Shown piece after piece: positions 1 to 11,753 of a stretch of DNA of 64,000 nt. This DNA comes from Lutraria lutraria. Lineage: Eukaryota > Mollusca > Bivalvia > Venerida > Mactridae. Position 1 is the stretch's first letter, and the number at the start of each line of letters is the position of its first letter. The position numbers were made by a program, and so were the translations under genes. Location: positions 1,084,176 through 1,148,175 of the forward strand of contig OZ026833.1 of NCBI GenBank assembly GCA_964023205.1. The letters run 5' to 3'. Below the pieces are notes generated by a model, which saw only the letters and a list, made by a program, of their open reading frames with translations, made no database searches and had not been told where the DNA came from.

Positions 1-275
1 ACTGTATACATACAGTACCAGGTAGTCATTATAATGATCTAACATACTTTCATAATGACTTACTTTAAGACAAAATGTCAAACAACTGAAGTTTGAAGAT
101 GAAAGAATATTATGAGCTATAATGTCTAATCATAGATCTGTGACACAATGAGATTCAATGAAGATGAACGGGATGTAGAAAACTAACATCTAAAAAGAGT
201 TTCAGAGCGGAAAAGAAACTTCAGACGGACAATGCGACTACTATATGCCCCTCCTTTGGTGGGCATAAACCTTTA

Positions 276-297
276 GGGGGGGGGGGGGGGGGGGGGG
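276..297. repeat. poly(G) tract, 22 nt
   Basis: An uninterrupted run of 22 G on the plus strand. Four more G or C homopolymers of at least 13 nt lie in this window (15839, 18551, 22627, 38799). Such tracts are length-unstable and often mis-sized in assemblies. Confidence 0.95.
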
Positions 298-427
298 TCA
301 TAAAAATACAATCAAAGTGTTGACCTGTGACTCATAAAGGGAATCATTAAATAAGATTAAATCTAGACATTATCAAATATTCATTTCTATGGTATATGTA
401 TATTCTGTTCCTATGCTTCCAAGCATG

Positions 428-640
428 GAATAGAAACAAGAGCGCTGCAAGCAACGGTGCCAACATTTATCTGTTCATCACCTCAGTGAGATCTATCCGT
501 CTACGAAGTTCAAGGTTGCTACCTCCTATAGTTTCTGAGTTACGAGTGCATTAAAGTTTTTGCACAATGACGACACAGACGCAGAAGCAGACACAGACGA
601 TGCAGATGATGAAGTGATCACAATAGCTCAACTTTTTCTT
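428..640 (+). repeat. Short dispersed repeat with the -GTGATCACAATAGCTCA- end
   Basis: It starts AACAAGAGCGCTGCAA and ends in a GACG/CAGACG-rich stretch followed by GTGATCACAATAGCTCA. The end matches that of the larger repeat at 2388-3497 (GTGATCCTAATAGCTCAC), so I read it as a short member of the same dispersed superfamily. No coding potential is seen. Confidence 0.5.
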
Positions 641-687
641 TGAAAATAGACAAGCTAAAAATAACATTTTTACCACTGAGGCCTTAC

Positions 688-832
688 CTCCTTTGAATAG
701 CTCAGTTCACAAACAGACACATTAACTGAGAAACAGAAAGATGAAGATTCACTGGGATATAACATGACAGGAAGTGTCTGTGTATCACTGGGTAATACTG
801 ACATTGTGTTTCTGTGCGCCTCACATACACCT
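688..832 (-). CDS. Candidate internal exon of an unrecognised minus-strand gene
   Basis: On the minus strand a good acceptor (TTGTATTTACAG) and a good donor (AAGGAG/GTAAGG) bound 145 nt. The frame that stays open reads 48 codons, contains VCEAHRNTMSVLPSDTQ near its start and is rich in Ser and Cys. I do not recognise the domain. This frame needs two bases carried in from the upstream exon, but the nearest candidate upstream exon (2137-2223) donates one, so either an exon is missing between them or the two belong to different transcripts. It may continue leftwards out of the window. RNA-seq would settle it. Confidence 0.35.
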
Positions 833-2136
833 CTGTAAATACAATGATAATAAAATAATATTTTTGTTATGGTTAAACAGGGTTTTGAACTTTTCACTAT
901 GTTTTCCTGTAGGAGGCCAAATCTTGATTGAAGGAGGCTTTCCGTGCTCATTTCTAATGTCGTAGATGATTATATTCGGGTATTCTAGGTGGCCAATTAT
1001 TATTTCTAAGCAGTCATTTTGACCTCTAGCCGCCTCTTATTAAAAGCAAATTGAAAGAATGCCTTATATCACCATTTCAGTACTAAGTTTTTCATCTTTA
1101 TGATTCAGAGCAAATCTAAATCATTCTTCCTCACAAAAACTCAGTTCAATTCGCTAACATGTCTTTCATATTACAACGTACACATACTGTAAGATACTAT
1201 AAATATGATGCCTCTGAATAAACTTGGTTTGATTTGACCTTTAAATATATACGTATCAGCCATTTTCAGTTGGAAGTGACTAAAGTGGGGAATTCATTTA
1301 GTTCATTTGATTAACAAAAACTTGATAAAAACACTCAATTTGATTTGTGAGCAAAGAACAACATGTTCATTAAGACACAGTGCTCTCCCCTTGATATCTA
1401 ACAAGGAGAAAACAGATTATTTATATAGATTATTTACCCTTTCTTCACCGTACTGCTACATAACTGACCACCAGACAACCCTTTGGGACAAGAATCAGGA
1501 TGGACTTCACATTCCTCCAGTCTCACTGGGTACGAGCTTGTGTTTTGTACTGAAATATCAATATTGATATTAATCATTCAAGATATATCCACACAATACT
1601 GCAAACTAATTTGCTCTTTAATCAATGTATGCTCTTTTATTTTATATGTATTTGGTATAAGATACATTTGAATCATGAAAGAAAGTACAAACAACAAGAA
1701 ATCTGTTAACAAAATATTCAATGAATCCACTTCAGATTAAGATTAGGCCATCCTTAAAAAAAATCTGTATGGGGTTACGCTACCTACTCACCAAAAACAC
1801 CCACACCTTACTTTTTTTCAATATATTTATAACATTTTGATAGGTATTTTGGGTTCAATGTAAAAATAGATTGTAAAAAAAATGAAAGGGTTTGAGTCTA
1901 GCTACCGACCGTGTCTCTTTATGTGAGAAAGTAGGCAGTTGCTTACTGAGGATGGGAGTCTAGTCGCCCCATATGACTCTGACTGTTGAAAAGGGGTGTA
2001 AAACTCGAACAAACAAAATACACGTAATTATCATTAAAGTCTCGGATAAATCTTGATTTTACTTTCTTCTCTCCTGTTCTCTAACTTGAAACAGGACCAT
2101 GATAATAGTAAATTGTAACCTGTAATAAAAACTTAC
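833..2136. other. No recognisable gene
   Basis: AT-rich sequence with only short open frames that look random. It would be intronic if the flanking minus-strand candidate exons belong to one gene. Confidence 0.5.
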
Positions 2137-2223
2137 CTGTAATAAACACAAACTCCCCGTTTCCAACACTTTTCTGAGAAGCTGAAAGTTTTGGAGGATG
2201 TATCAGGGTCACTTTTTTAGACA
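2137..2223 (-). CDS. Candidate internal exon, 29 codons, unrecognised gene
   Basis: The minus strand has a polypyrimidine acceptor (TTTTTTTTCAG) and a strong donor (ACAG/GTAAGT) around 87 nt. Only one of the three frames is open; it reads SKKVTLIHPPKLSASQKSVG and continues to FVFITG. The exon takes one base from the upstream exon and leaves one. The sequence looks coding, with both splice signals and a single open frame, but I cannot assign a family. It probably belongs with the candidate exons at 5800-6147 and 4074-4302. Confidence 0.45.
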
Positions 2224-2387
2224 CTGAAAAAAAATTATTACATTAAATGTATACCTGGTACCAAAGACAAACATATAGGAAGAATTTTACACAAAATAAC
2301 AAATAAAGCCAAAATAAAAATATAAAATCAATAAATAGGAATTTCTTAAAGTAAGACAGAAAAGTACCGGTATGTTGTATGTATCTT

Positions 2388-3497
2388 CAACAAGAGGGCC
2401 AAGATGGCCCTATATCGCTCACATGACAATCACTGTTCACTCATTAAAACATTGTTTTGAACCGGTGACCTAGTTTTTGACCCCAGACGACCAATGTTCG
2501 AATTTGTCTTACATATCATTAAGACAAACAGTCTGACTAGGTTTGGTAAAGATACGATCAAAATTTGACATCTACAGTGTTAATAAGGTTTTCCTAAGAT
2601 TTGACCTTGTGACCTGGTTTTTGACCCTAGGTGACCCATATTTAAACTTGTCCTTAATATCATTAAGACAAACAATCGGACAAGGTTTGGCAAAGATCCA
2701 ATAAAAACCATGACATTTAGAGCTTTTACAAGATTTTTACCTAAGATTTGACCTTGTGACCCAGTTTTTGAACCCGGCTGACCCATGTTCATCCTTGACC
2801 CACATATCATTGAGGCAAACATTTTGACAAGGTTTGGTGAAGATCCAATTAAAACTGTGACATCTACAGTGTTAACAAAGTTTTCCTAAGATTTGACCTG
2901 GTGACCTAGTTATTGACCCCAGATGACCCATATTTATACTTGACCGTTATATCATTAAAACAAACGATTTGACAAAGTTTGGTGAAGATCCAATAATAAC
3001 TGTGAAATCTACAGTGTTAACATGGTTTTCATAAGATTTGACCTAGCGACCTAGTTTTTGACCCAAGATGACCCATGTTCGATCTCGTCCAAGATATTAT
3101 GAAGACAAACATTCTGACAAGGTTTCATGATCATCCAATCAAAACAGTGACTTCTAGAGTGTTCACAAGGTTTTCCAGCAATTTGCCCTAGTGACCTAAT
3201 TTTACTACAGAAATTACCCATTTTCAAACTTGACCTACATATTATTAAAATAAACATTCTGACAAAGTTTCATGAAGATAAATTCAGAACAGTGATTTCT
3301 AAAGTGTTCACAAGGTTTTCCCTTATTTGGCCCTGGTGACCTAGTTTTTGACCCCAAATGGCCCAATATCGAACTCGTCCGAGATTTTGTTGATATTAGT
3401 GTGGTCACAACAAAAAGTTTGACGACGCACGACGCACACCGCCGGACGGAGAGTGATCCTAATAGCTCACTTTGTCACTTCGTGACATGTGAGCTAA
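2388..3497 (+). repeat. Dispersed repeat built of about 140-bp tandem monomers, with short terminal inverted repeats
   Basis: It begins AAGAGGGCCAAGATGGCCCT then ATATCGCTCACATG, and ends in a CGACGCAC/CCGGACGG-rich stretch followed by GACATGTGAGCTAAAAA. The ends are therefore inverted (AGCTCACATG against CATGTGAGCT). Inside are about seven diverged monomers, each with GACCTAGTTTTTGACCC, GACCCATGTTC and a CAAGGTTTGGTGAAGATCC-like block. Related elements lie at 56172-56713 and 58315-59030. The two minus-strand open frames inside (2580-2822 and 3051-3257) are by-products of the monomer periodicity. Confidence 0.75.
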
Positions 3498-4073
3498 AAA
3501 TGGAAGAATTTAAACTATTCATGATATAAATAAAAGAAATCATTTTCAATGGACATCAATTTGGAAAATTGAAGGTAAAAGGAGAAGTGCAGGTAATACA
3601 CCATTTGGTGTAGTGTAAGTTCATACCAGAATTGACTTACAGAGCAGGATATTATGTTATAATTTTGTTAGTTTAAACTTTATTTCAAATTATATTGTCA
3701 AACATACACACTAACACACATACATACATGGATTGTGAAAGTTATTAAAATAGGATTTTTTGGATCGGAAAACAAGGATAACTTATATAAATTCCTGTTC
3801 ATATGAAAGAAAGCTATGAGCCATGAAAAATACAGGGTCATATGTTAAGTTGTCAGATAAGGAGAAAATGATTTTATCACAGGCGAGAAATATTATTTGA
3901 ACTACTAATAGTACTATGCATTAAAAAAAAGCCATCAATATCTAAATTTCATTGATCAACAAATACACACTACTAGTTAGTCAAATGATTAAAATTTCAA
4001 CAAATTAAGATTTCACAGTATGAGTTAATCAGACTGAAATTTTTGCTTCATTTTTTGTGACTATCATTACAAC
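3498..4073. other. No recognisable feature
   Basis: AT-rich unique sequence. I see no credible exon or repeat. Confidence 0.5.
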
Positions 4074-4302
4074 TTAGTGATTTCTTAAGTTTGAAGAAAT
4101 CATTTGTTTGTTTATCTGTTGTTTTACGGCCCATTCGACAGCTATGCGGATAATGGTCATTTCAGAGTCACCCCAGAGAGAGGGGGGAGAGGAGATATAG
4201 GTGAACCAGGCATTTTTATCTATTACGCTATTAATAATTTCCAATAGTTTTCCTGGTTCTTTATTGCCCCGATGGAGCACCAATACACGCCTCACCCTTT
4301 TC
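4074..4302 (-). CDS. Candidate exon of an unrecognised minus-strand gene
   Basis: An acceptor (TTTATAAAATCACAG) precedes a frame open for about 75 codons to a TAA at 4074. It contains VLVLHRGNKEPGKLLEII, a hydrophilic helix-like stretch, then AWFTYISSPPSLWGDSEM. The PGKLLEII part recalls helices of death-fold (CARD/death) domains, but this is only an impression. The frame needs phase 2 entry, whereas the upstream candidate exon 5800-6147 ends in phase 0, in which this exon would stop after 13 codons. An internal GT at GGG/GTGACT would join in phase to the exon at 2137-2223. The structure is unresolved. Confidence 0.35.
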
Positions 4303-4384
4303 CTGTGATTTTATAAACACAGTACTCTGAAAAAGACAGAAAAGTATCCCTAGTATGATAGTATCCCTAAAATATCAAAAAGTG

Positions 4385-4460
4385 AAACTGTGATTTGAAC
4401 CCACAAACTTTGGATTACTAGTAGTAGTCCAGCATGTTACCACATGACTGCCGATATAAT
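4385..4460 (-). repeat. tRNA-derived SINE-like remnant
   Basis: The minus strand reads GTGGTAACATGCTGGACT, then AATCCAAAGTTTGTGGGTTC and AAATCAC. That resembles a tRNA A-box region, an anticodon arm and a B box (GGTTCAAATC) at roughly tRNA spacing. The arms do not pair well enough for a working tRNA, so a decayed tRNA-derived SINE head is more likely. Confidence 0.4.
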
Positions 4461-4845
4461 TCGTAGCCAATTTAGTAATTAATCATGATAAAACACACAA
4501 CCTGTTCTTCCTTTGATTCGAGGATGAACATTTTCTTCAACTATAGACGTCTGTTTACTTGGACTGCTGAGCCAGTGAGGTGCTAACTTATTTGTTGGTT
4601 TTATGTTTACACAAACTTCAGCTTTTTTACATCTTGACGTTACATGAGGTATTCTTACAGACTGTAGAATGTAGTAGAACTGTTTATCATCAGATAGGTA
4701 GTGATCATCAAGCTGAAGTAAAGAAAATAAATAAAATCATTTTAGACAAATTAGGAGTAACTATTACTATTCCTAGTAGTGTGGGGATTTATTTTACATT
4801 TCTTTTTATTATTCTTGAAAGCATGTGGAATGGTTAAAATTTTAC

Positions 4846-5353
4846 TTAAAGGGGTAACTCTCGCTGGTATACCAGCGAGTATTTGTGGGTTGGGCTATGT
4901 AAACTGATATGCCTAATACTACCTGTCAATTAAACTCTCTGTTGTTTAAAATAGCACAAGAATGGGTGAGTCATCAACTGACCACTGGTTAGTAAAGTAC
5001 TCCTGTTATATAGAAAGCGTGGCTGCTCAACATTAGCATGTGCCTCTGTTTACAAACAGAGAGTTTATCAGCAAGTAGCCACACCTCCCAGGGAAATTCA
5101 AATTCAAATTTTCTGTTGGACAGGTTTAAACTTTTTCTCAAAGTAACACTAAGAATCAATATATAACTAAGATTTTTGGATGAAATGTTTTGACATGGAA
5201 TAATTTACTATTGTGAGAATTTTCAAAGAATATTTTTCTGTAGTTTATTCAAAAATTCAATAAAGGGCTCTCTGATATGAAACATGCATAAAAATTTACA
5301 AAAACCCGCCCCAGCGCCATCTAGTGGTTTATATAGTCCAGTTACCCCTTTAA
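4846..5353. mobile_element. MITE with TTAAAGGGGTAACT terminal inverted repeats
   Basis: A perfect 14-bp inverted pair, TTAAAGGGGTAACT at 4846-4859 and AGTTACCCCTTTAA at 5340-5353, bounds 508 bp with no coding sequence. The ends begin and finish with TTAA, the target duplicated by piggyBac-type transposases; a TA target is also possible. The element at 11918-12388 has similar ends. Confidence 0.8.
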
Positions 5354-5799
5354 ATCAAAGTACTGAAAGTACTCATGGAAACTGAACTTACATAGACTTG
5401 CAGTACGTACTGCAACTAGAAACAGGAACTATTTTAACAATTGCGCTATATGTACGGTGAATAACTAGTTAAAGCCTACTTAGGTCGGCATAAAAGTTCA
5501 TTCTCGGCAAGCGAAGGCTATGGAAAGCTGAACTTAATTTCATTCACTGAATCAGATTCCAGAAAGAGAGAAAGTGTACAGGGTATGTACTGTTCTGGAC
5601 CTCTATCCTGATAAATGGGTTGTGGGGACCACAACAAATTAGAGGTTTACGCCATACTTTTAGCTCATATAGAGCTATTTTAGACAGTAAGACTTTAGAC
5701 CGAGATATTTTTCATTCATGAGATCGCCCAACCAGTCACTTGAGTAAGCTTAGTAGGCTATGAGCCACATTAAAAAGTTATCATTTTATCAGAACTTAC

Positions 5800-6147
5800 A
5801 TATTCTGACGTCGTATCATCACTTGATTCGCATGAAGAAATCACAGGAGTTTCATTCATGCCTGGTTCTGTCTCCAATGCAACATTCACAGAACATGTGA
5901 TGTCAAACGTGGAGCATACCTGACGTTTTATGTTTGCTGTCAAATTCGGAGATGCTGGGTGGCCCTGCAATCTCTTTAAATTAAATCTTTTCAATGCATC
6001 TTCAGACAATTTGCAACGCACGAGCACGTGCACATGTTGCCCAACATAATATGGAACTTCATTTTGATTATCACATACTTCCCTCAGGTTTTTAATCGGC
6101 CTTTTACGTATAAAACTTAGATTAATATTTTCAATATCGATCAACAT
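5800..6147 (-). CDS. Putative first coding exon of an unrecognised gene (116 codons)
   Basis: An ATG at 6147 opens a frame of 116 codons that runs to a strong donor (GAATAT/GTAAGT) in phase 0. The translation begins MLIDIENINLSFIRKRPIKN and includes VPYYVGQHVHVLVRCKLSED and a Ser/Thr/acidic tail ending SSDDTTSEY. No signal peptide or membrane segment is evident. The upstream stretch 6160-6260 has several GGCGG/GCGGG motifs, unusual in this AT-rich window and fitting a promoter. I do not recognise the family. Candidate later exons lie at 4074-4302, 2137-2223 and 688-832, but their phases do not chain directly, so at least one exon is missing from the model. Confidence 0.5.
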
Positions 6148-7888
6148 TTCTTGGCTGGAAAGTAACTGTCACTGGACCAGCTAAATGTCACCGCGTGGTA
6201 TACGTTAAGGCGGGTTGTGGAGGCGGAGTTAAGAAGTAATATAGGCGGTGCTCTGTTTGTATATGCATATTTTCGGGCTTTCAATTAATTTGACATATGT
6301 ATGAGTTCTCTTGACTTAAACATGCTTTGCATCTGAGAACATGGATCAAGTTTGAAATGTCTGTTACCAAAACTTTACAGATTAAATTAACAACTTCATG
6401 CAGTCCGTGTGTAGGCCTACTTTCTTTTTCTTCCAAACCAATGCCAAATATAAAAGGTGTATGCATACTTTTATTCAATAAGTTTATTCCTCAGTTTGTA
6501 TATATAATCAGGTAGTTGTTATTAATACAACTACCTGATATAATCAAAGGTATGCATTCAATTATCACCACAATTAACATCAATATAAATATCTATAACT
6601 AATTGACACAGTAAATCTGGTGTAAATTAATTAATGAAGGAGAACACGTACAGACCTTCCTCTTCAAGTAAAGTAGATTATATATATGTAGCATCCCTGG
6701 TGAAGTGTTCATCAAATACTGACGCATGCAGTATACACGTATATGAGTGAACGTTTAGTTTAAATCTATATATCAAAAATTTTAGTGTTCAACCACCATG
6801 TGAATCGGACATATATCTTAAACGTATCAATTTAAGAATGTGAAAAAACATCTTGCTATTTGTAGTGACAGTGTATTGTGTTATATTTATCCAGAGACGT
6901 ATTTACAGCTTTAGCTGTATATACATTTATTGGAAGTTGAAAATATTAGTTGAAATTAACTTGTGACAACCAATGACTGTACATTTTTTGTATATCTAAA
7001 AAATGACTTATCACGAATTGTTAGATTGCATCAGTGATATTGTTATCTGGGCGATATATAGCCGGGCTTGTATCGTACGTGAAGCTCCGTTATTTTAAAT
7101 TTGTTTATACCATTATTAAAAGAAATAGTCAGCTAGAAGATAATTTTGTAATTGAATGGCGAACTGGTATAGTAAACAGTACGTTAAAATTAACAATTGT
7201 CTTCCTTGTTTTAAACAGTATCTTGAATAATGAAAAACTGTACGTGTTTATATGATTCAGATATTGAATCCTGACGATATATTATGCCAGACCAAGTATT
7301 TTGAAAGATCTTATAACATATGGGTTTAAATTAACGCTTTTGAAAGACGCAATACATGGATAAACTAACTTACAAGTTTAACACTATGTGTAATGCATGT
7401 CTTTCTCTTGTCTTGTATGTATGCTTATACATATATAATTTAAATTCATTGTTCTTATATTATGTACATAAACCGTTTATTGTTGGTTTGCATGTATTTA
7501 AATGTGCTTTTGTTGCAAAAGACTTGATAAAATTTTATGCTGTTCTGTTCTGTTCATACAAGATAAACTCTATGACGAAAATCCTGACGCCGTCAGGAAC
7601 GAAGTTTGACATGCCCAGTTTTTGTACGAAAAAAAGATATGGCTGACATGTATGAATTTATTTACAAACTTTCAACATTTATCAGACTTTATGTCATTAT
7701 GCAAATTACAAATTGAAACAACAACAAAGATCAGAATTGACCAGAAAAAAGAGAGCTGAAAAATATTTCATCACTCGAATCACGTATAGTTCACTTTCAG
7801 GAGGATAGGAAAATAAACAAAAAATGTCAAACTATCCGCTGCACATTTAGGCCTAACTGTCCACGTCTAGGATATACTGGTTACCGTT
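6148..7888. other. Intergenic, AT-rich
   Basis: The first 100 bases hold GC-box-like motifs that may be the promoter of the minus-strand exon at 5800-6147. The rest is AT-rich with small random open frames and no recognised gene. Confidence 0.5.
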
Positions 7889-7952
7889 GACTTTTCTGCA
7901 CAAAGCCTTTGGTTCACTGCAACATGGAACGGGAACTAGTTTACGTCTAGGA
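7889..7952 (-). mobile_element. Short palindromic MITE, copy 1
   Basis: Inverted ends ACTGGTTACCGTTGAC and CATGGAACGGGAACTAGT bound about 64 bp. It is the reverse complement of the copy at 11686-11753. The related string ACTAGTTCCCGTTTCATGTT with TTTCCATGAGTACTTTCAGT also occurs near 40450-40525, and parts of it near 5357-5440 and 30205-30275. Confidence 0.55.
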
Positions 7953-7973
7953 CTGGGTAAAAGTTTTTCATTG

Positions 7974-10900
7974 TCACATTAGCTGTTGTCGCTTTGCTTC
8001 CCGCCCAATTAACATCACCTTCAATAGTTCTGAAACAGAAGCGATATATCAAAATGATTATCTGAATACTATTTTCTTAACATTTATTCGTAACATGCAT
8101 TCGTCTAACTGTATGTTGTATAAAACCATTAGAATCAATATCCAATGACGGTACGACAACAACAACAATAACAACAACAGCCACAACAACAACAAACACA
8201 AACTGTCGCAAATTTTTACGTCTTTTTTTGCTATACAAAAATATTCACAGAATCAGCTTAATTATGAAATTATAACCATATAATGAGTTTTACCTTCTTT
8301 AGTCAGATTACTGGTGTCGCCGTCCGTATCAACGACTAGAAATATTTCACTTATCTCTTTTTCTGTCATTGTTGTACCATGCTTTTTCATGAACGCTCTG
8401 AAATAAAAGCCAAACTATTAAGATTACTTGAAAAGACCTCTCGCCGATAATTTAAATACAGTGTTGTTACAAAACTGGACAATAAGACGCCAAATGATTT
8501 TAAAAGATAAACCAAATTTTGCAAAGCTACAGTTGGGTTAAAGAAGTTTTGAGGGCCCAAGTTAGCAATTGCCCCGGAAAAATAAAAACAAAGTATAACA
8601 TAAATATTGAACAGACACATACCAAAAAGACACTTCTATCAATTTGGCAGCAAACATATACGGCTTGAGAAAAAAACAAAATGTGGTCTTTATTGACAGG
8701 AGACCTTTATTCAGTGGTCAGATAATTCTAAATAATCAATGACAATTTAAAAAGAACGCACTTTATTCACAAGATGGCCTTTATTCGGAGGTGGCCGCTA
8801 ACACAGGGTTGACTGGATTACAAGCACAACCAAGCAAGTCATTAAGATATGAGGATATACAGACCACCCATGTCGATGTAGACATGGTTGACAGTAATCG
8901 AGTAAGAATAAAAGTGAAAATTTTGCGCACTGAAACTCCTCCATGCTAATCAGCCCGTTCTTGTCAATATCACAAGCTTTAAACATGACATCAACGGCTA
9001 AGTCCATAGATTTTTGGGGATCTTGTAATATCTCGATAAGTTCTTTTAAAAATTCTTTAAATTCTTCCTTTGTCACTGCCCCGTCACCTGAAGAAGTATC
9101 AATATACGCATTGTTTAAAGCACCATTAGCTTTTTTAGGATTTTAAAATTGAACTTTAATTAGGTCTTATTTTACTTAGACATATGTCTTATCTTTTATT
9201 TATAAAATAAAACCATTCCGAAACTTTCTTTGTTAATCATGAAGTACATAAAGAAATGTATCACAGTATTTTTCAATGATATTGTAAAAAAGAGAAAAAG
9301 CATCTGGTAACATTTTCACGAGATGCATTACGTAAATATTTTCTTATATTTTACTATCATTTGTTCAGTATCTCTAAATTCTAAAAGTTAATGGGCCTTT
9401 AATTACCATCTTTGTCAAGTTTGTCCATGTACTCTTTGATTTCGGAATCTGTCGGACTTTGTCCCATTAAGCGAAGAGCCTGTCTCATTTCTACACTTTT
9501 CACCTCGTCAAAGGTAAGTTTTCCATTATGATCAACATCGATTAAGTCAAATATTTCATTGAACTCTAGAAAGAGAAAAAAACGAGATATACATTGAAAG
9601 CCCTAAAATCTGGACTCCATGAAAACCGTGATTCCCTGAAAATCGGACAATTTTCAAAGTCTATTTTTTTGGATTTTTTTTAAAAGTTCTGTGTAAACCG
9701 TATTATCAGAAACCTTAGATTTATATTGTAAACTGTAAGACCCTGACATTTAAAAGTAAATAAATGTTGTATCAGCATGATAGCAGTGTATTATTTATTT
9801 TCGTATGATTAGAGTAATACTTACTTTGTTCAACTTTATCATTCCACTCGAACTTATGCTGAAACAAATGTGAAATATACATTGACTGTCAATAAAACAC
9901 AGTTATCTTTATACACAAAATGATCAAGCACAGTAAAAGCCCTAACAACGGACTCCCTAAAAACGGACTCCCTGGAAAACGGAATTTCCTGAAAATTGGA
10001 CGTTTTTTCCAGTCCCAATTTGTTCGGACTTGATCAAAATGTCTCTGAAATAAACAATGCATGCTGGTATATTAGAATCGAAATATCTTAAACAAACGTT
10101 CACATGATTAATCGGTTAGCCATGCATACTCTTTAAGAAAAATCGGTTAATTCAAGCAGTAAACGGATAAGTCGAATAAATGTTATGTATACAGAAAATA
10201 TAATAATTAATATGACACAAACCAGGTAGGCTTAATCTAAACCCATGTACGAAACAGAATAACATTTACATATTATTTGTTGCCCTCTTTACAGATAATT
10301 ACAACTAAGTACTATGTATTTTAAGAATTTATCATGGGTCTCCTTAAACAAATTTTCACTTAAATAACACTAAAACCATTAATAATACAGCAAACTTCAT
10401 AATACACTGCTATGAAATTAAGGCTTGAAAAACTATCTTGATTGCTGCTTCGTTACTAATACTGTTATATTGTTATTTATGCGTTTTGTCAGATCGTCAC
10501 CATGGTATTGAGAGGACCTGTCTTACTCTTTCACACTTTCCATGTGGGCTTGGTGATCCTAAGGTGACGAAATGGTGTTTAGTCCTGTTTATATTATTTA
10601 TCATATAATGACATGTTCTGTGTTTACCCAGGCCATATTTCTTTTTTGTTTTGTAAATGGCCAAAGGTATATTATATATGCCGACTAGCTATGGATAAAT
10701 GGTAACAAATTTAAACAAGTGTAAACAGTACAGTCTAACTTGTGAACAAAGGCCACCATTGAGAAAGATCAAATGTGGCTTTTATTGACACATGTGGTCT
10801 TTATTCAGGGATCATTTTGTTCTAACTATCCAACGACGGTTTTAAAAGAGTGGCCTTTATTCACAAGGTGGTCTCCGAATACTAAAGTGATCACTAGCAC

Positions 10901-11228
10901 AGGTTTGAATGTAGAAATTCCTATGAACGATTACAAAATTGCTTATTCTTAGATTTATAGATAATTATATTTTTGTTAATACATGATACATAAAATATAA
11001 GAAAACAATATTTGATATAATCTAGAAAACATCATGCTATGACACCAGCACTAGGATTAACACATAAAGTTAACTTTCATTTCCATTTTAGACCCTGTTA
11101 TGGTGGCGCGACACATCAAATATTATATAAAAAATATAAGAATTTTGCAAACTTTGAACTATCAGTTTAAAAAGCTTACGTCGAACAAAGTCTTTACTTA
11201 CCGTCCCTAACATTAATTTCTCCGCCAT
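7974..11228 (-). CDS. Four-EF-hand calmodulin-like calcium-binding protein, six exons, 178 aa
   Basis: Probable calcium sensor or buffer of the calmodulin/troponin C superfamily. Coding exons on the minus strand are 11228-11202, 9858-9825, 9565-9407, 9087-8931, 8397-8294 and 8029-7974; all have GT/AG borders, the phases chain perfectly and the total is 537 nt. The protein begins MAEKLMLGTHKFEWNDKVEQ. EF loops lie at residues 30-41 (DVDHNGKLTFDE), 71-82 (DKDGDGAVTKEE, split by an intron), 113-124 (DIDKNGLISMEE) and 149-160 (DTDGDTSNLTKE). Loops 1 to 3 have canonical Asp/Asn ligands, the central Gly and the Glu at position 12. Loop 4 has Thr instead of Gly at position 6 and Asn at the usual hydrophobic position 8, so its binding may be weak. 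No signal peptide is seen. The exact orthologue is unknown. Confidence 0.88.
8664..8815 (+). mobile_element. MITE family A copy (5' truncated), intronic
   Basis: Shares GTGGTCTTTATTGACAGGAG, a GGTCA...TTCTAAATAATCAATGAC core and the end GGTGGCCGCTAACACAGG(G)TTGACTG with the copies at 10729, 12590, 30433, 40704 and 46116. It lies in an intron of the EF-hand gene. The left terminus is missing or eroded. Confidence 0.75.
9597..9690 (+). mobile_element. MITE family C fragment, intronic
   Basis: Contains AGCCCTAAAATCTGGACTCC, then ATGAAAACCGTGATTCCCTG and AAAATCGGACAATTTTC. This resembles the fuller copy at 35942-36073 and the copy at 9926-10035. The right end is eroded. Confidence 0.6.
9926..10035 (+). 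mobile_element. MITE family C copy, intronic
   Basis: Reads ACAGTAAAAGCCCTAACAAC, then two GGACTCCCT blocks, then GAAAATTGGACG and TCGGACTTG. It is related to 35942-36073, 28837-28885 and, more distantly, 20967-21125. It lies in the first intron of the EF-hand gene. Confidence 0.65.
10729..10903 (+). mobile_element. MITE family A copy, full length, intronic
   Basis: Inverted ends TACAGTCTAACTTGTGAACA and ACTAGCACAGGTTTGAATGTA bound about 175 bp with the shared GGCCACC...GTGG(C/T)CTTTATT...TTCACAAGGTGG core. The TA-ended termini suggest mobilisation by a Tc1/mariner-like transposase. No open frame. Confidence 0.8.
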
Positions 11229-11685
11229 AATTCCGGTCACATATGATATATGCGAGGTATATCTCCGTTACTTGGTTAGTAAACACTCTACCATTAAGTA
11301 TATCTTTACAATACGTCGGTGACAATCCTGGCTGGATACCCGGTTTGTAAAATTTCATACATTCAATATTTACAATAGAATCATAATATAAACATTGTTA
11401 CATAGTTATGCTAACAAAATTTAAAAATCAATTCTATTTCTGTCATATTTATCACAAGAAAATTCATTCAGAATCGTTTATTAAGTACTGTCATGTTGAA
11501 CTGTTTATTACAAGCTTTCGTGAACTACTATAATGTATTGTCAATGAGAACTCGGTTAGTATAGATATATATACAGCATATAACACATTGTGTATTTTTA
11601 TAGCGACTTTAGACATTCTAAGAGGGACTACATGTGAAACCTCTAGTATAATTTGGACTCGTCCGGGCCAGGGAAAACTAAGCAT
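11229..11685 (-). promoter_or_regulatory. Upstream region of the EF-hand gene
   Basis: Sequence directly 5' of the ATG at 11228. I see no clear TATA box or other confident core element, and no gene in the rest. It is listed as the probable promoter by position only. Confidence 0.3.
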
Positions 11686-11753
11686 CATACTGGTTCCCGC
11701 TCCATGTTGCAGTGCACCAAAGGGCTTTGTATAGAAAAGTCAACGGGAACCAG
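11686..11753 (+). mobile_element. Short palindromic MITE, copy 2
   Basis: ACTGGTTCCCGCTCCATGTT and its inverted partner CAACGGGAACCAGT bound about 66 bp including CAGTGCACCAAAGGGCTTTG. It matches the reverse complement of 7889-7952. Confidence 0.65.

Noticed and set aside
2580..3257. Two minus-strand open frames with similar sequence
   Set aside because: They follow the monomer period of the dispersed repeat at 2388-3497 and diverge like noncoding DNA.
8155..8206. Possible poly-Gln/Asn coding from ACAACAACA repeats
   Set aside because: It is a simple trinucleotide microsatellite inside an intron of the EF-hand gene.
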